A stretch of DNA of 64,000 nucleotides. Origin: Chloracidobacterium validum (GTDB taxonomy: Bacteria; Acidobacteriota; Blastocatellia; Chloracidobacteriales; Chloracidobacteriaceae). The first letter of the stretch is position 1; each line of letters opens with the position of its first letter. A program made the position numbers and the translations under genes. Positions 1-7,865 of the stretch are shown here, piece after piece. Below the pieces are notes generated by a model. That model was given only the letters and a program-made list of their open reading frames with translations. It was not told the DNA's origin and made no database searches. Where the stretch lies: positions 1 to 64,000 of the forward strand of contig NZ_CP072649.1 of the NCBI RefSeq assembly GCF_018304825.1, read 5' to 3'.

Positions 1-3000
1 ATGACGACACCTGAAAAGATATTGCAGCGTAGTTTGAAACAGTGGGCCGTCCGACTCTTGGCTTGTGCGTCGGTCGCCTTTGCCTTCCTGCTAGCCGTCC
101 GGCCTCCACTTTCGCGGCAGGCCGTCCACGCGGCCAAAACGCCCCTCAATGCTCAGATGATTACCGTGCGCGACAGTGGCGCCCCGATCGGCAACGGCGA
201 CTTTGTCGGTTGCTCAACTTCACCCGGACTCAACACCTACTACGCTGTATTTATTGAAGTTCCTGACGGAACTTCACGCCTGACCATTGATCTCTTTGAT
301 GCCGACTACGGCTTGGCCACCAATGCTTTCGACAATCGGGTTGGGGGAAGCTCGGACACCCAGTTTTCACTCCGCGACCCCGCCGGCACATCCATACCAC
401 TCAATACCGTCCTGTCCGGCACAGGTCTCAACTTTGACCGGGGGACCAATACAGGCACTGGAACCAACGGACCCGACACGCGGGTAGCGAACGATCAGTG
501 GAAAAACTTCTACACGGTTGCCAGCCCGGCGGCCGGACATTGGGAACTGCGGATCGTTCAGCCCGGTGGTGGCGACAGTGGCGTGAATCCATTTGGGGTG
601 GCGGCTCACACCCTCGATCCGGGGGCCAACCGCGACCAGAACCTTGGCGGCCCGACCACCGGGCGCGGACTGAACATGTATTTCGATCCCGGTATTCACC
701 TGGGACCACAAACCCCCGGCCGGACACCACCGATTACCTGGAATTACTATCCCTATATCACCAGTGGCTGTGATTGTCGGGCGAATGAGTTTGACTGGGA
801 TGCCACCGGAGGCACCGGCACGATTGCCTTCACCAGTCGCACCGGGGGCTACACCTTCAGCACGTCAACTGTTTCACCGAACAATGAGTGGCGGAGTAAC
901 CTCGTTGGTTCCTGGACGACAAGCACAAGCGCCATAGATTACGGCATTTGGCAGAACAACATTACCATCAACACAGGTAGCAACAATCATATTACTTACT
1001 ACATTGGTGACTACAGCGCAGTTGTCCCCAACACGTCGGGAAGTAATATCCTCCCCGCCGACTGGCGCCGCGGCGATAAGTTCCGGGTGTATTTCCCTGG
1101 TGACGCCGGCGCGACAACGGCGCCACTGAAGCCCTACATGACGCAGCGGTTGTTCTACATTGGAGCCACTGGCAACGGTCCCAATCCACCCTGCGCCCCA
1201 CAGACCTCGTTTTACCGCGTGCGGGTGGACATCGTGAATCCGACCGATTATGACATCGTTTTGGATGGCACAACCATCGGAACACGGGTCAGACGTGTTC
1301 AGGCTAACATTCCCAACGTGCCGGGCATTTCTTATGCCAACGAAACCACCTATGGCGGGGCACAAGTGACGCAGGGCACGTTTACCCAGCCGGCGGATGG
1401 GGCAACGTCAGGCAGTGTGCTCTGGACGCCGGGCACCATTGCGGCAAACGGTGGCGCGTCATTGTTCTACGTCATTCGGGTGGCACCGACGGTCAGCTCC
1501 CCCTGCAATATGGCTGTCACCGGCTCACCTGGCGGAGCTGTGGAAGGGACGACCGCGGTGTGGCTTGATGAAACCGGTAACACTTCCCAGGAACGCGCGA
1601 CCTACACGTTTGGGCCGCTGTGTGCCCTGAGCGTCAATCGGGCCGGCGCCTGCACCGGCTGCGGTGGCAGCGCACCGCCGACACCAACCAAGGTTGACCT
1701 GCGTGACGCTTCAGCCACTCGCTATCCAACGGGGACGAACATCATCACGTGGTCAACCGGGTACGAAACCAACCACCTCGGCTTCCACCTCTGGCGCGAC
1801 ACGGGCGGCAAGCGCGAACGGGTCACCCCAGAACTCATCGCTGGCAGCGCCCTCATCACCACCGACACATTGACGGCCGGACAGCACTACGTCTGGCGCG
1901 ATGACGACCGGCGACTGGCGCGCACACCGGTCAACTACTGGCTGGAAGCCTACGACCTCGACGGCTCGCGGCAGTGGTACGGTCCGCTTTCGCTGCGGGA
2001 GGTGCGTGAGCCGCTGCCGCTGCACCTGCGCAACTCACCGCTGCTCGGACACGGAACGGCATCTGCCGGACGACAGTTCGAGGCGTTGCCCACCACCCAA
2101 CCAGCACTAACCAATACGGTCTCCTCCAAACAGGCACTCAAGGCGAGTGCCTACCTGGCAACGCAGCAGTGGTTGGCCGGGCGTCCGGCGGCGAAGCTGC
2201 ACGTGGCGCAGACGGGCTGGCAGCGGGTGACGCGGGCCGCCCTACAGGCGGCCGGATTCTCACCGCTGGGCAATGAAGCCAACTGGCAGTTGTACGTTCA
2301 GGGGCAGGAAGTGCCACTGCGCGTTACGCCCGAAGGGATTGAGTTCTACGGCGTCGCGGCCGACACGCTCGACAGCGGTGAGCAGGCCTACTGGTTGACC
2401 GAAGGCGACCGGCCGGGCCGACGAGTCAGGACGGAGGCGGCGTCTCCAGCCCTGCGTCCGACGGTGTCCCATTTCACTTCGGCAGTAACGCGCGCTGACA
2501 AGAGCGTGTACTTTGCGGCGCTGCTCAACGGGGATGAAGATAACTTCTTCGGCAGCATTGTCACGACAACACCCGTCGCGCAAACGCTCCTGGTACGCGA
2601 TCCCCTGCCGACCAGCGGCGAACCGATCCAAGTCACGGTGGAGCTTCAGGGGGTGTCGCTGGATGCGCACGTCGTATCTGTGACGTGGAACGGGCAGCCC
2701 CTGGGGGTCATCAGCTACACGGGACGCACCGTCGGACGTGGCGTCTGGCAGCTTCCGGCCGACCAAGTGCTCGATGGGACGAATACGCTTACGCTTCAGG
2801 CCCAAACGTCCGGCGATGTCAATCTGGTCAAATCCATGACGGTGAGCTATGCGCGGCGGCTGCGGGCGGCGGATGACCGGCTGGCCATTCAGGTTCCGCA
2901 AGCGGGTGCTGGGCGCGGGTGGCATGTGCTTTCCGTCGAGGGCTTCACCACGGCCGCGCGGGCCTTTGATGTCACGGATGCCGGCGCGCCACTTGAACTG

Positions 3001-4164
3001 CCCGTGCGGATGTCCGGTGGCGTGGCGCAGTTGGCGGTGCGTCCTGGACGCCAAGTCATCGTCACGACGCCGGCTGCAATGTGGATGCCGCGCGTCGAGG
3101 TCAACCAGCCGTCGCACTGGTACCGGCGCGATCAAGGAGCCGAGTTTGTCATCCTCACCCACGCGACGTTCCGGCCGGCGGCGGAGCGATTGGCGGTGGC
3201 GCGGCGGGCCGAGGGTTTGGGGACAGTGGTGGTGGACATCACCGATGTGTATGACGAATGGAGCTACGGCGTGAAGTCGGCCGCGGCGGTGCGTGATTTT
3301 CTGCGCCATGCGGCAACGGACTGGGCGCGGCCGGTTCGGTATGCGCTGCTGGTGGGGAATGCGACGTTCGACCCGCGTGACTACCTGGGCTTTGGCGGGA
3401 ATGTCATTCCCACCAAGCTCATCGGCGTTGGTTCGTTGGAAACGGCCGTTGATGACTGGCTGGGGGATATGAATGACAGCGGCATCGCCCGTGTGTCCGT
3501 GGGGCGGCTGCCGGTCAAGACACCAGCCGAAGCTGAACTACTGGTGGCAAAGAGCTTGGCTTATGAGCAGGCCGGTCCGGCTGACTGGAAGCGGCGGGCG
3601 CTGGTGGTGGCCGATAACCCGGATGAGGGTGGCGATTTTGACGCGGCGGCAAGCGACGTGCTTGGACTGCTCCCCGATCCGACGCAGGTCACCCCGATTC
3701 GGGTGAGTACCCTGGGAGCTGGGGGCGCACGGGCGGCGTTGTTGGCCGGACTCAACACGGGTGCTGGCTTGGTCAACTACATCGGTCATGGTTCGACGCA
3801 GAACTGGGCGGCAGAAAACCTGCTGACCAGTGGGGATGCGGCGGGACTTGGGAATGTGGGACGCGCCGGGCTGGTGGTGAGCATGACCTGTTTGACGGGT
3901 TTTCATCACGATGTGTACACGACGGCGCTGGGCAAGGCTCTGGTGTTGGCGTCGGGCGGAGCGACGGCCGTCTGGTCATCGTCGGCGCTGACCCCGTCCG
4001 ACGGGCAACACTGGGCGAACGTGGCGCTCTTGGAAGCGATGTACGGTCCAGCGCCGACGCAACGGCTGGGGGATGCCATTCGGCAGGCGAAGCAGGCATC
4101 GGGGGATGTGGACGTACGGCGGTCGTGGACGCTGCTGGGCGACCCAACGCTGCGTCTGCGTTGA
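1..4164 (+). CDS. Secreted gingipain-like C25 family cysteine peptidase
   Basis: An exported protein of 1387 residues. Residues 1-45 form a signal peptide with a hydrophobic LLACASVAFAFLLAV core ending near VHAAKT. The middle is beta-rich, and residues about 560-665 look like the 'ITWSTGYETNHLGFHLWRD' sandwich domain that often precedes C25 or VCBS modules. Residues about 1050-1387 carry the peptidase C25 fold, with the expected His in NYIGHGS (H1263) and Cys in SMTCLTG (C1297). The protein ends in the usual LLGDPTLRLR of C25 domains, and no type IX secretion C-terminal domain follows. The window begins exactly at the ATG, so no ribosome site can be seen, but the signal peptide makes this start credible. 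Substrate unknown; probably a periplasmic or surface protease. A strong hairpin follows the gene. Confidence 0.85.
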   Translation: MTTPEKILQRSLKQWAVRLLACASVAFAFLLAVRPPLSRQAVHAAKTPLNAQMITVRDSGAPIGNGDFVGCSTSPGLNTYYAVFIEVPDGTSRLTIDLFDADYGLATNAFDNRVGGSSDTQFSLRDPAGTSIPLNTVLSGTGLNFDRGTNTGTGTNGPDTRVANDQWKNFYTVASPAAGHWELRIVQPGGGDSGVNPFGVAAHTLDPGANRDQNLGGPTTGRGLNMYFDPGIHLGPQTPGRTPPITWNYYPYITSGCDCRANEFDWDATGGTGTIAFTSRTGGYTFSTSTVSPNNEWRSNLVGSWTTSTSAIDYGIWQNNITINTGSNNHITYYIGDYSAVVPNTSGSNILPADWRRGDKFRVYFPGDAGATTAPLKPYMTQRLFYIGATGNGPNPPCAPQTSFYRVRVDIVNPTDYDIVLDGTTIGTRVRRVQANIPNVPGISYANETTYGGAQVTQGTFTQPADGATSGSVLWTPGTIAANGGASLFYVIRVAPTVSSPCNMAVTGSPGGAVEGTTAVWLDETGNTSQERATYTFGPLCALSVNRAGACTGCGGSAPPTPTKVDLRDASATRYPTGTNIITWSTGYETNHLGFHLWRDTGGKRERVTPELIAGSALITTDTLTAGQHYVWRDDDRRLARTPVNYWLEAYDLDGSRQWYGPLSLREVREPLPLHLRNSPLLGHGTASAGRQFEALPTTQPALTNTVSSKQALKASAYLATQQWLAGRPAAKLHVAQTGWQRVTRAALQAAGFSPLGNEANWQLYVQGQEVPLRVTPEGIEFYGVAADTLDSGEQAYWLTEGDRPGRRVRTEAASPALRPTVSHFTSAVTRADKSVYFAALLNGDEDNFFGSIVTTTPVAQTLLVRDPLPTSGEPIQVTVELQGVSLDAHVVSVTWNGQPLGVISYTGRTVGRGVWQLPADQVLDGTNTLTLQAQTSGDVNLVKSMTVSYARRLRAADDRLAIQVPQAGAGRGWHVLSVEGFTTAARAFDVTDAGAPLELPVRMSGGVAQLAVRPGRQVIVTTPAAMWMPRVEVNQPSHWYRRDQGAEFVILTHATFRPAAERLAVARRAEGLGTVVVDITDVYDEWSYGVKSAAAVRDFLRHAATDWARPVRYALLVGNATFDPRDYLGFGGNVIPTKLIGVGSLETAVDDWLGDMNDSGIARVSVGRLPVKTPAEAELLVAKSLAYEQAGPADWKRRALVVADNPDEGGDFDAAASDVLGLLPDPTQVTPIRVSTLGAGGARAALLAGLNTGAGLVNYIGHGSTQNWAAENLLTSGDAAGLGNVGRAGLVVSMTCLTGFHHDVYTTALGKALVLASGGATAVWSSSALTPSDGQHWANVALLEAMYGPAPTQRLGDAIRQAKQASGDVDVRRSWTLLGDPTLRLR

Positions 4165-4210
4165 GCGACAAGCGGATTGGCGTTGCTTGGCGGCTAGCCT
4201 TTGTGAAACA

Positions 4211-4238
4211 TGACACCGTGCGTTACCGCACGGTGTCA
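4211..4238. terminator. Perfect 12-bp stem hairpin after the C25 peptidase gene
   Basis: Arms TGACACCGTGCG (4211-4222) and CGCACGGTGTCA (4227-4238) pair perfectly around a TTAC loop. Only a short CTTCTT follows on the + strand. It lies 47 bp past the stop codon and probably separates the C25 gene from the next operon. Confidence 0.75.
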
Positions 4239-4278
4239 CTTCTTACGGCTTAGTCTTCGTTGATTGAGGGCAACACCT

Positions 4279-4677
4279 ATGGCTTCCCTTCCGCTTCCTC
4301 TGATTTCGATAGCCAATGGCCTGGCACTCATTGCCCTGAGCATCATTGGCTATGTGCTCAAAGACCCATCCAACAGTGGCATGACAGCCTTTATTCCGGG
4401 TGGGTTTGGACTGCTATTTTTGGTTTTTGGGGCGCTGGCGCTGAAAGAAAACCTCCGCAAGCACGCCATGCACGCGGTGTCGGCCGTCGCCTTGCTCGGT
4501 GTGCTGGGCGGACTCGTTCCGATTCTGATGAGCTTGGCCAAGGGGAACTTTGGCGCGCGCCCACTGGCGCTGGGGCTGCAAATTGGTATGGTGCTTCTGT
4601 GCGGTGAGATGCTGGCGTTGTGCGTCAACTCGTTCATTCAGGCGCGCCGGCGACGTGAACGAGAAGCGGCGGGATGA
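4279..4677 (+). CDS. Small four-helix membrane protein, unknown function
   Basis: A 132-residue protein with about four hydrophobic segments: residues 4-22, 31-50, 62-80 and 92-115. The tail is short and basic (ARRRREREAAG). I do not recognise a family. The ATG at 4279 is chosen over the upstream TTG at 4264 because GAGGG at 4266-4270 sits 8 bases before it. Its stop overlaps the start of the next gene (ATGA at 4674-4677), so the two are probably translationally coupled. It opens a forward gene run leading to heme A synthase. It is likely an inner-membrane protein. Confidence 0.7.
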   Translation: MASLPLPLISIANGLALIALSIIGYVLKDPSNSGMTAFIPGGFGLLFLVFGALALKENLRKHAMHAVSAVALLGVLGGLVPILMSLAKGNFGARPLALGLQIGMVLLCGEMLALCVNSFIQARRRREREAAG

Positions 4678-5468
4678 TGCGCGACACGACACTTGACGCC
4701 TGCCGCCACCTGTTTCTTGCCGGACTGGCCTCAGAGACGACCCGCCGTGTCTATCGCGCGGCACTCGATCAGTTTGAGCGTTGGCTGCGCCCGCAAGGCA
4801 AAAACTGGCTGGAGGTCACACCGGACGACATCCAAGCCTTCCGTGATCGGTTGCTGGCGCAGGTGGCGCCGCCGACCGTTGGCGTCCGGCTGGTGGCGCT
4901 CCGGCGCTTCTATGCGCAACTCGTCGCCGACCGACTGACGACAAGCAATCCGGCACGGATTGTTGGGCCTTCGACGAGCGGGCGTCGCCGGGCCGTGGAC
5001 GCCAAGCTGCCGCTGACGGTTCTGCTGACACTCCCGGATGTCCGCACGCTGGTCGGGGCGCGGGACGCACTGGTGCTGCGTCTGTTGGGCGAGGCCGGGC
5101 TGCGGGTGTCGGAAATCTGCGCCTTGCGGCAGCGCGACGTAACGCGCCGGCCGGACGTAGCGGCGACCGGGCTGGGACTCGTCGTGGGCCGTGGCACACG
5201 CCGGGCGCGGGTCGTTCCCCTCTCCCCGTCACTCAAGGCAGCGTTGGATGCGTACCTGCGACTCGATCTTCCGCTGCGTCAGATGGCCCAGGGCAGCGAA
5301 CCGGATGCGGCGCTGATTCAGGCAACGGCCGCCAACCGCCCCATCGGTGGACGGCCGCTGACGCCGCGCTGTATGTTCAACCTAGTCCGGCGGTATGGCA
5401 GCTTGCTTGATCGCCCGGACCTCAACCCACAAATGATGCGCCGTGCTGCGGCGCGAGCCTCTGTCTGA
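4674..5468 (+). CDS. Truncated tyrosine recombinase (XerC/D-like), probably catalytically dead
   Basis: A 264-residue protein with a core-binding SAM-like domain (about residues 5-90, including TTRRVYRAALDQFERWL) and the start of an integrase catalytic domain. The first catalytic Arg is present in GEAGLRVSEI. The usual Lys-containing hairpin reads GRGTRRARVVPL. The HxLRH box appears as QMMRRAAARASV, after which the protein stops. The following His/Trp and the nucleophilic Tyr, normally 30-40 residues on, are absent, and there is no room for them because ctaA starts 2 bp after the stop codon. It overlaps the membrane-protein gene before it by 4 bp. The reading frame is intact and embedded in an operon, so it may be a domesticated DNA-binding protein rather than random decay. 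Strand-exchange activity is unlikely. Confidence 0.75.
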   Translation: MMRDTTLDACRHLFLAGLASETTRRVYRAALDQFERWLRPQGKNWLEVTPDDIQAFRDRLLAQVAPPTVGVRLVALRRFYAQLVADRLTTSNPARIVGPSTSGRRRAVDAKLPLTVLLTLPDVRTLVGARDALVLRLLGEAGLRVSEICALRQRDVTRRPDVAATGLGLVVGRGTRRARVVPLSPSLKAALDAYLRLDLPLRQMAQGSEPDAALIQATAANRPIGGRPLTPRCMFNLVRRYGSLLDRPDLNPQMMRRAAARASV

Positions 5469-5470
5469 CC

Positions 5471-6451
5471 ATGAATGACCGAGCGCCGTTGACATCTTCT
5501 TTGGCTGCCGATGCACGCCTGCGCCGTTTTGCGTGGGGTGTGGTCGGGTGGAACGTCCTGGTGATTGTGTGGGGCGCGTATGTCCGCGCCTCCAAATCGG
5601 GCGATGGTTGTGGCAGCCACTGGCCGCTGTGCAACGGCGAGGTCGTCCCACCGGCTGGCCAGTTTGCTACCTTTGTCGAGTTTATGCACCGGGCAACGAG
5701 CGGGATTGCCCTGCTCGGCGTTCTGGGCTTGGTGGTCTGGTCGTTTCGGCGTTTTGCCCCTGGGCATATTGTCCGCAAGGCGGCCGTCTGGTCACTTGTA
5801 TTCATCCTCATCGAAGCGCTCATCGGCGCGTTGCTGGTCAAGTTGGAACTCGTTGCCGACAATCGCTCGGTGGCGCGGGCGGTGTACATGTCGGTGCATC
5901 TGGTCAACACCTTCCTGCTGCTCGGCGCATTGACGTTGACCGCCTACTGGATCAGTGGTTTCCGCCCGCCGCGGTTGATAGGATTAGGCAGGACGGGATG
6001 GTGGCTGCTGGCGGCCTTTGCCTCAGCCCTGGTGGTGGGCGTCACCGGCGCGATAGCTGCCCTGGGCGATACGCTGTTTCCGGCCAGCTCACTCGCCCAG
6101 GGGATAGCTGAGGAGTTTTCAGGGCTGGCTCACTTCACGGTCAAGTTGCGGTGGCTGCATCCCGTGGCAGCCATTCTGTCAAGCGCGGTGATTGTGAGCG
6201 TAGCCGCAAAGCTGCGGTCGTCGCCGGCGACGGCTCCGGCCGCCCTGGTTGTTATCGCCATTGTTGCCGTGCAATTCGTGCTTGGACTTATCAATGTTTG
6301 GCTGCTCGCGCCCATCTGGATGCAGCTCATTCACCTGTTTTTCGCCGATGCTCTCTGGGTGGCGCTCGTCCTGCTGGCCGCAAGCGCGCTTGGCAGTGAC
6401 GCTACCGCGTCGGACCCGCTGACGGCACCCACCGCTTATGCAACCACCTGA
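5471..6451 (+). CDS. ctaA: Heme A synthase (COX15/CtaA family)
   Basis: A 326-residue polytopic membrane protein that oxidises the C8 methyl of heme O to give heme A for aa3-type cytochrome oxidases. It shows the first-half signature GAYVRASKSGDGCGSHWPLC with its cysteine pair. The heme-ligand histidines lie in FMHRATSG, MSVHLVNTFLL, LRWLHPVAA and LIHLFFADALW, in the expected two-repeat arrangement of eight helices. The start lies 2 bp after the stop of the truncated recombinase gene and the VOC gene follows after 9 bp, so these are probably one transcript. No heme O synthase or oxidase subunit is visible in the window. Presence of heme A implies aerobic respiration, which fits an oxygen-tolerant phototroph. 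Confidence 0.92.
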   Translation: MNDRAPLTSSLAADARLRRFAWGVVGWNVLVIVWGAYVRASKSGDGCGSHWPLCNGEVVPPAGQFATFVEFMHRATSGIALLGVLGLVVWSFRRFAPGHIVRKAAVWSLVFILIEALIGALLVKLELVADNRSVARAVYMSVHLVNTFLLLGALTLTAYWISGFRPPRLIGLGRTGWWLLAAFASALVVGVTGAIAALGDTLFPASSLAQGIAEEFSGLAHFTVKLRWLHPVAAILSSAVIVSVAAKLRSSPATAPAALVVIAIVAVQFVLGLINVWLLAPIWMQLIHLFFADALWVALVLLAASALGSDATASDPLTAPTAYATT

Positions 6452-6460
6452 GGCTATCCT

Positions 6461-6877
6461 ATGCATCCATTTCACCTGGCTTTTCCCGTTACCGACCTGA
6501 CAACAACCCGGCGTTTTTACGTTGATTTATTAGGCTGCCGTGTTGGACGCGAAAGTGACACTTGGATTGATTTTGACTTCTGGGGACACCAAATCACGGC
6601 GCACCGGGTGAACGGTGCAGTTCACGTTGCCGGACACAATCCGGTAGATGGGAAAGCCATCCCGGTTCCGCACTTCGGGGTTGTGCTGCCGTGGGAGGAC
6701 TTTCACGCCCTGGCGGCGCGACTGACGCAAGCTCAGGTCACATTCATTGTGCCGCCCTACATTCGCTTTGCCGGGGAGGTCGGCGAGCAGGCAACTATGT
6801 TTCTTCAGGACCCGGCCGGCAATCACCTGGAGTTCAAGGCGTTTCGTAACCCAATGAATTTATTTGCCCGGTCATGA
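6461..6877 (+). CDS. VOC-family (glyoxalase/dioxygenase superfamily) protein
   Basis: A 138-residue single-module protein of the vicinal-oxygen-chelate fold. It begins [21 protein letters not shown], the typical first strand-helix of glyoxalase/dioxygenase modules, and ends [12 protein letters not shown], the usual metal-ligand Glu strand. The first metal-site His (FHLAFPV) and the final Glu are present. The substrate cannot be predicted; related short VOC proteins are often annotated as glyoxalase- or bleomycin-resistance-like. GAGG in the ctaA-VOC spacer supports the ATG at 6461. It is probably co-transcribed with ctaA. Confidence 0.85.
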   Translation: MHPFHLAFPVTDLTTTRRFYVDLLGCRVGRESDTWIDFDFWGHQITAHRVNGAVHVAGHNPVDGKAIPVPHFGVVLPWEDFHALAARLTQAQVTFIVPPYIRFAGEVGEQATMFLQDPAGNHLEFKAFRNPMNLFARS

Positions 6878-6963
6878 CCGCGATGAAACTTTCGGGTTGG
6901 CGCGCGCGTACCGGACGACAAGCCAGTTTCGCAACGCTCACCAAACATTAAGGAGCACCTTGC

Positions 6964-7731
6964 ATGCTGCGTCGTTCCCCGTTGTTGGCCTATGGCCTTG
7001 CGGTAATCGTCTTGTCTTTTGCGTCCGTGTTGTCTTTTGCGTCCGTGGGCGCGCGCGCCGTGGACGAACCCACCGTAGAATCGGTAGTCGCGCAGATGAT
7101 CTCGGCACACGGCTGGGACAAACTCAAAAACACCAAATCCATCAAAACGACTGGCAAGTTTATCTTCGGTGGGGGTCAAGCTGAAGGATCGGTTGTCGCT
7201 CTAGTTGCTCGTCCAAGCCGGGCTTATCAGGAAGTCAACTTGGGCGGCACCAAGCTTGTGCAGTCATACGATGGAACGACCGCCTGGCAAATCAATCCCT
7301 TTGCCGGTTCCTCGACGCCGGAAAAAATGGCGGCGGATGAAGCGGATGACTTCATTGATTTCGCCGACCTCGATGGCCCGTTTGTGGACTCCGCCAAGAA
7401 AGGCTACAAGCTGGAACTGGCGGCGGATGAAGAACTGGATGGCACGCCGGTTCACGTCATCAAGGTGACGAACAAGCGGGGCAAGGTCAAAACCTACTAC
7501 GTGGATGCCGAAAGTGGTCTCATTCTCAAAGTGCGCGGCAAGGAAAAGATGCAGGGCAATGAAGTGGAAATTGAGACAGTGCTTTCCAACTACAAAGAAG
7601 TCAACGGGGTTAAGACGCCCTATGCGATTGATCGGCTCATCGGCGGCCGGCCCTTCATCCAGATTGTCTGGGAGCGCATCGAACACAACGTCGAAGTGGA
7701 CGACAGCATGTTCACGATGCCGGAAAAATAG
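6964..7731 (+). CDS. Exported LolA-like (outer-membrane lipoprotein-sorting type) protein
   Basis: A 255-residue secreted protein. Residues 1-36 form a signal peptide (LLAYGLAVIVLSFASVLSFASVGARA). The mature part begins VESVVAQMISAHGWDKLKNTKSIKTTGKF and contains DGTTAWQINPF and a TYYVDAESGLILKV strand, the pattern of half-barrel LolA/LolB-like periplasmic proteins. A strong TAAGGAG at 6949-6955 sets the ATG at 6964. It has 86 bp of spacer from the VOC gene and is followed by a hairpin. A second, larger protein with a similar opening is encoded at 23682-25271. The ligand is unknown; lipid or lipoprotein handling in the periplasm is the family-based guess. Confidence 0.7.
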   Translation: MLRRSPLLAYGLAVIVLSFASVLSFASVGARAVDEPTVESVVAQMISAHGWDKLKNTKSIKTTGKFIFGGGQAEGSVVALVARPSRAYQEVNLGGTKLVQSYDGTTAWQINPFAGSSTPEKMAADEADDFIDFADLDGPFVDSAKKGYKLELAADEELDGTPVHVIKVTNKRGKVKTYYVDAESGLILKVRGKEKMQGNEVEIETVLSNYKEVNGVKTPYAIDRLIGGRPFIQIVWERIEHNVEVDDSMFTMPEK

Positions 7732-7780
7732 ACGTCTCACCAACGTTGAGCTGTACGCCTGACGGCCGGTCCGGCCGAGT

Positions 7781-7804
7781 GGAGTGCCCTTGCTAGGGCA
7801 CTCC
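7781..7804. terminator. 10-bp stem hairpin between the LolA-like and BNR-protein genes
   Basis: GGAGTGCCCT (7781-7790) pairs with AGGGCACTCC (7795-7804) around TGCT. It is preceded by a compact palindromic GGCCGGTCCGGCC stretch at 7764-7776. There is no T-run, so it could be a factor-dependent end, a processing site or an attenuator. Confidence 0.55.
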
Positions 7805-7865
7805 GGCACAGCGACGACCGGTCGTCGTCCCCAAAAACCGCTACACCGTTTCTCCGAACGAGCCT

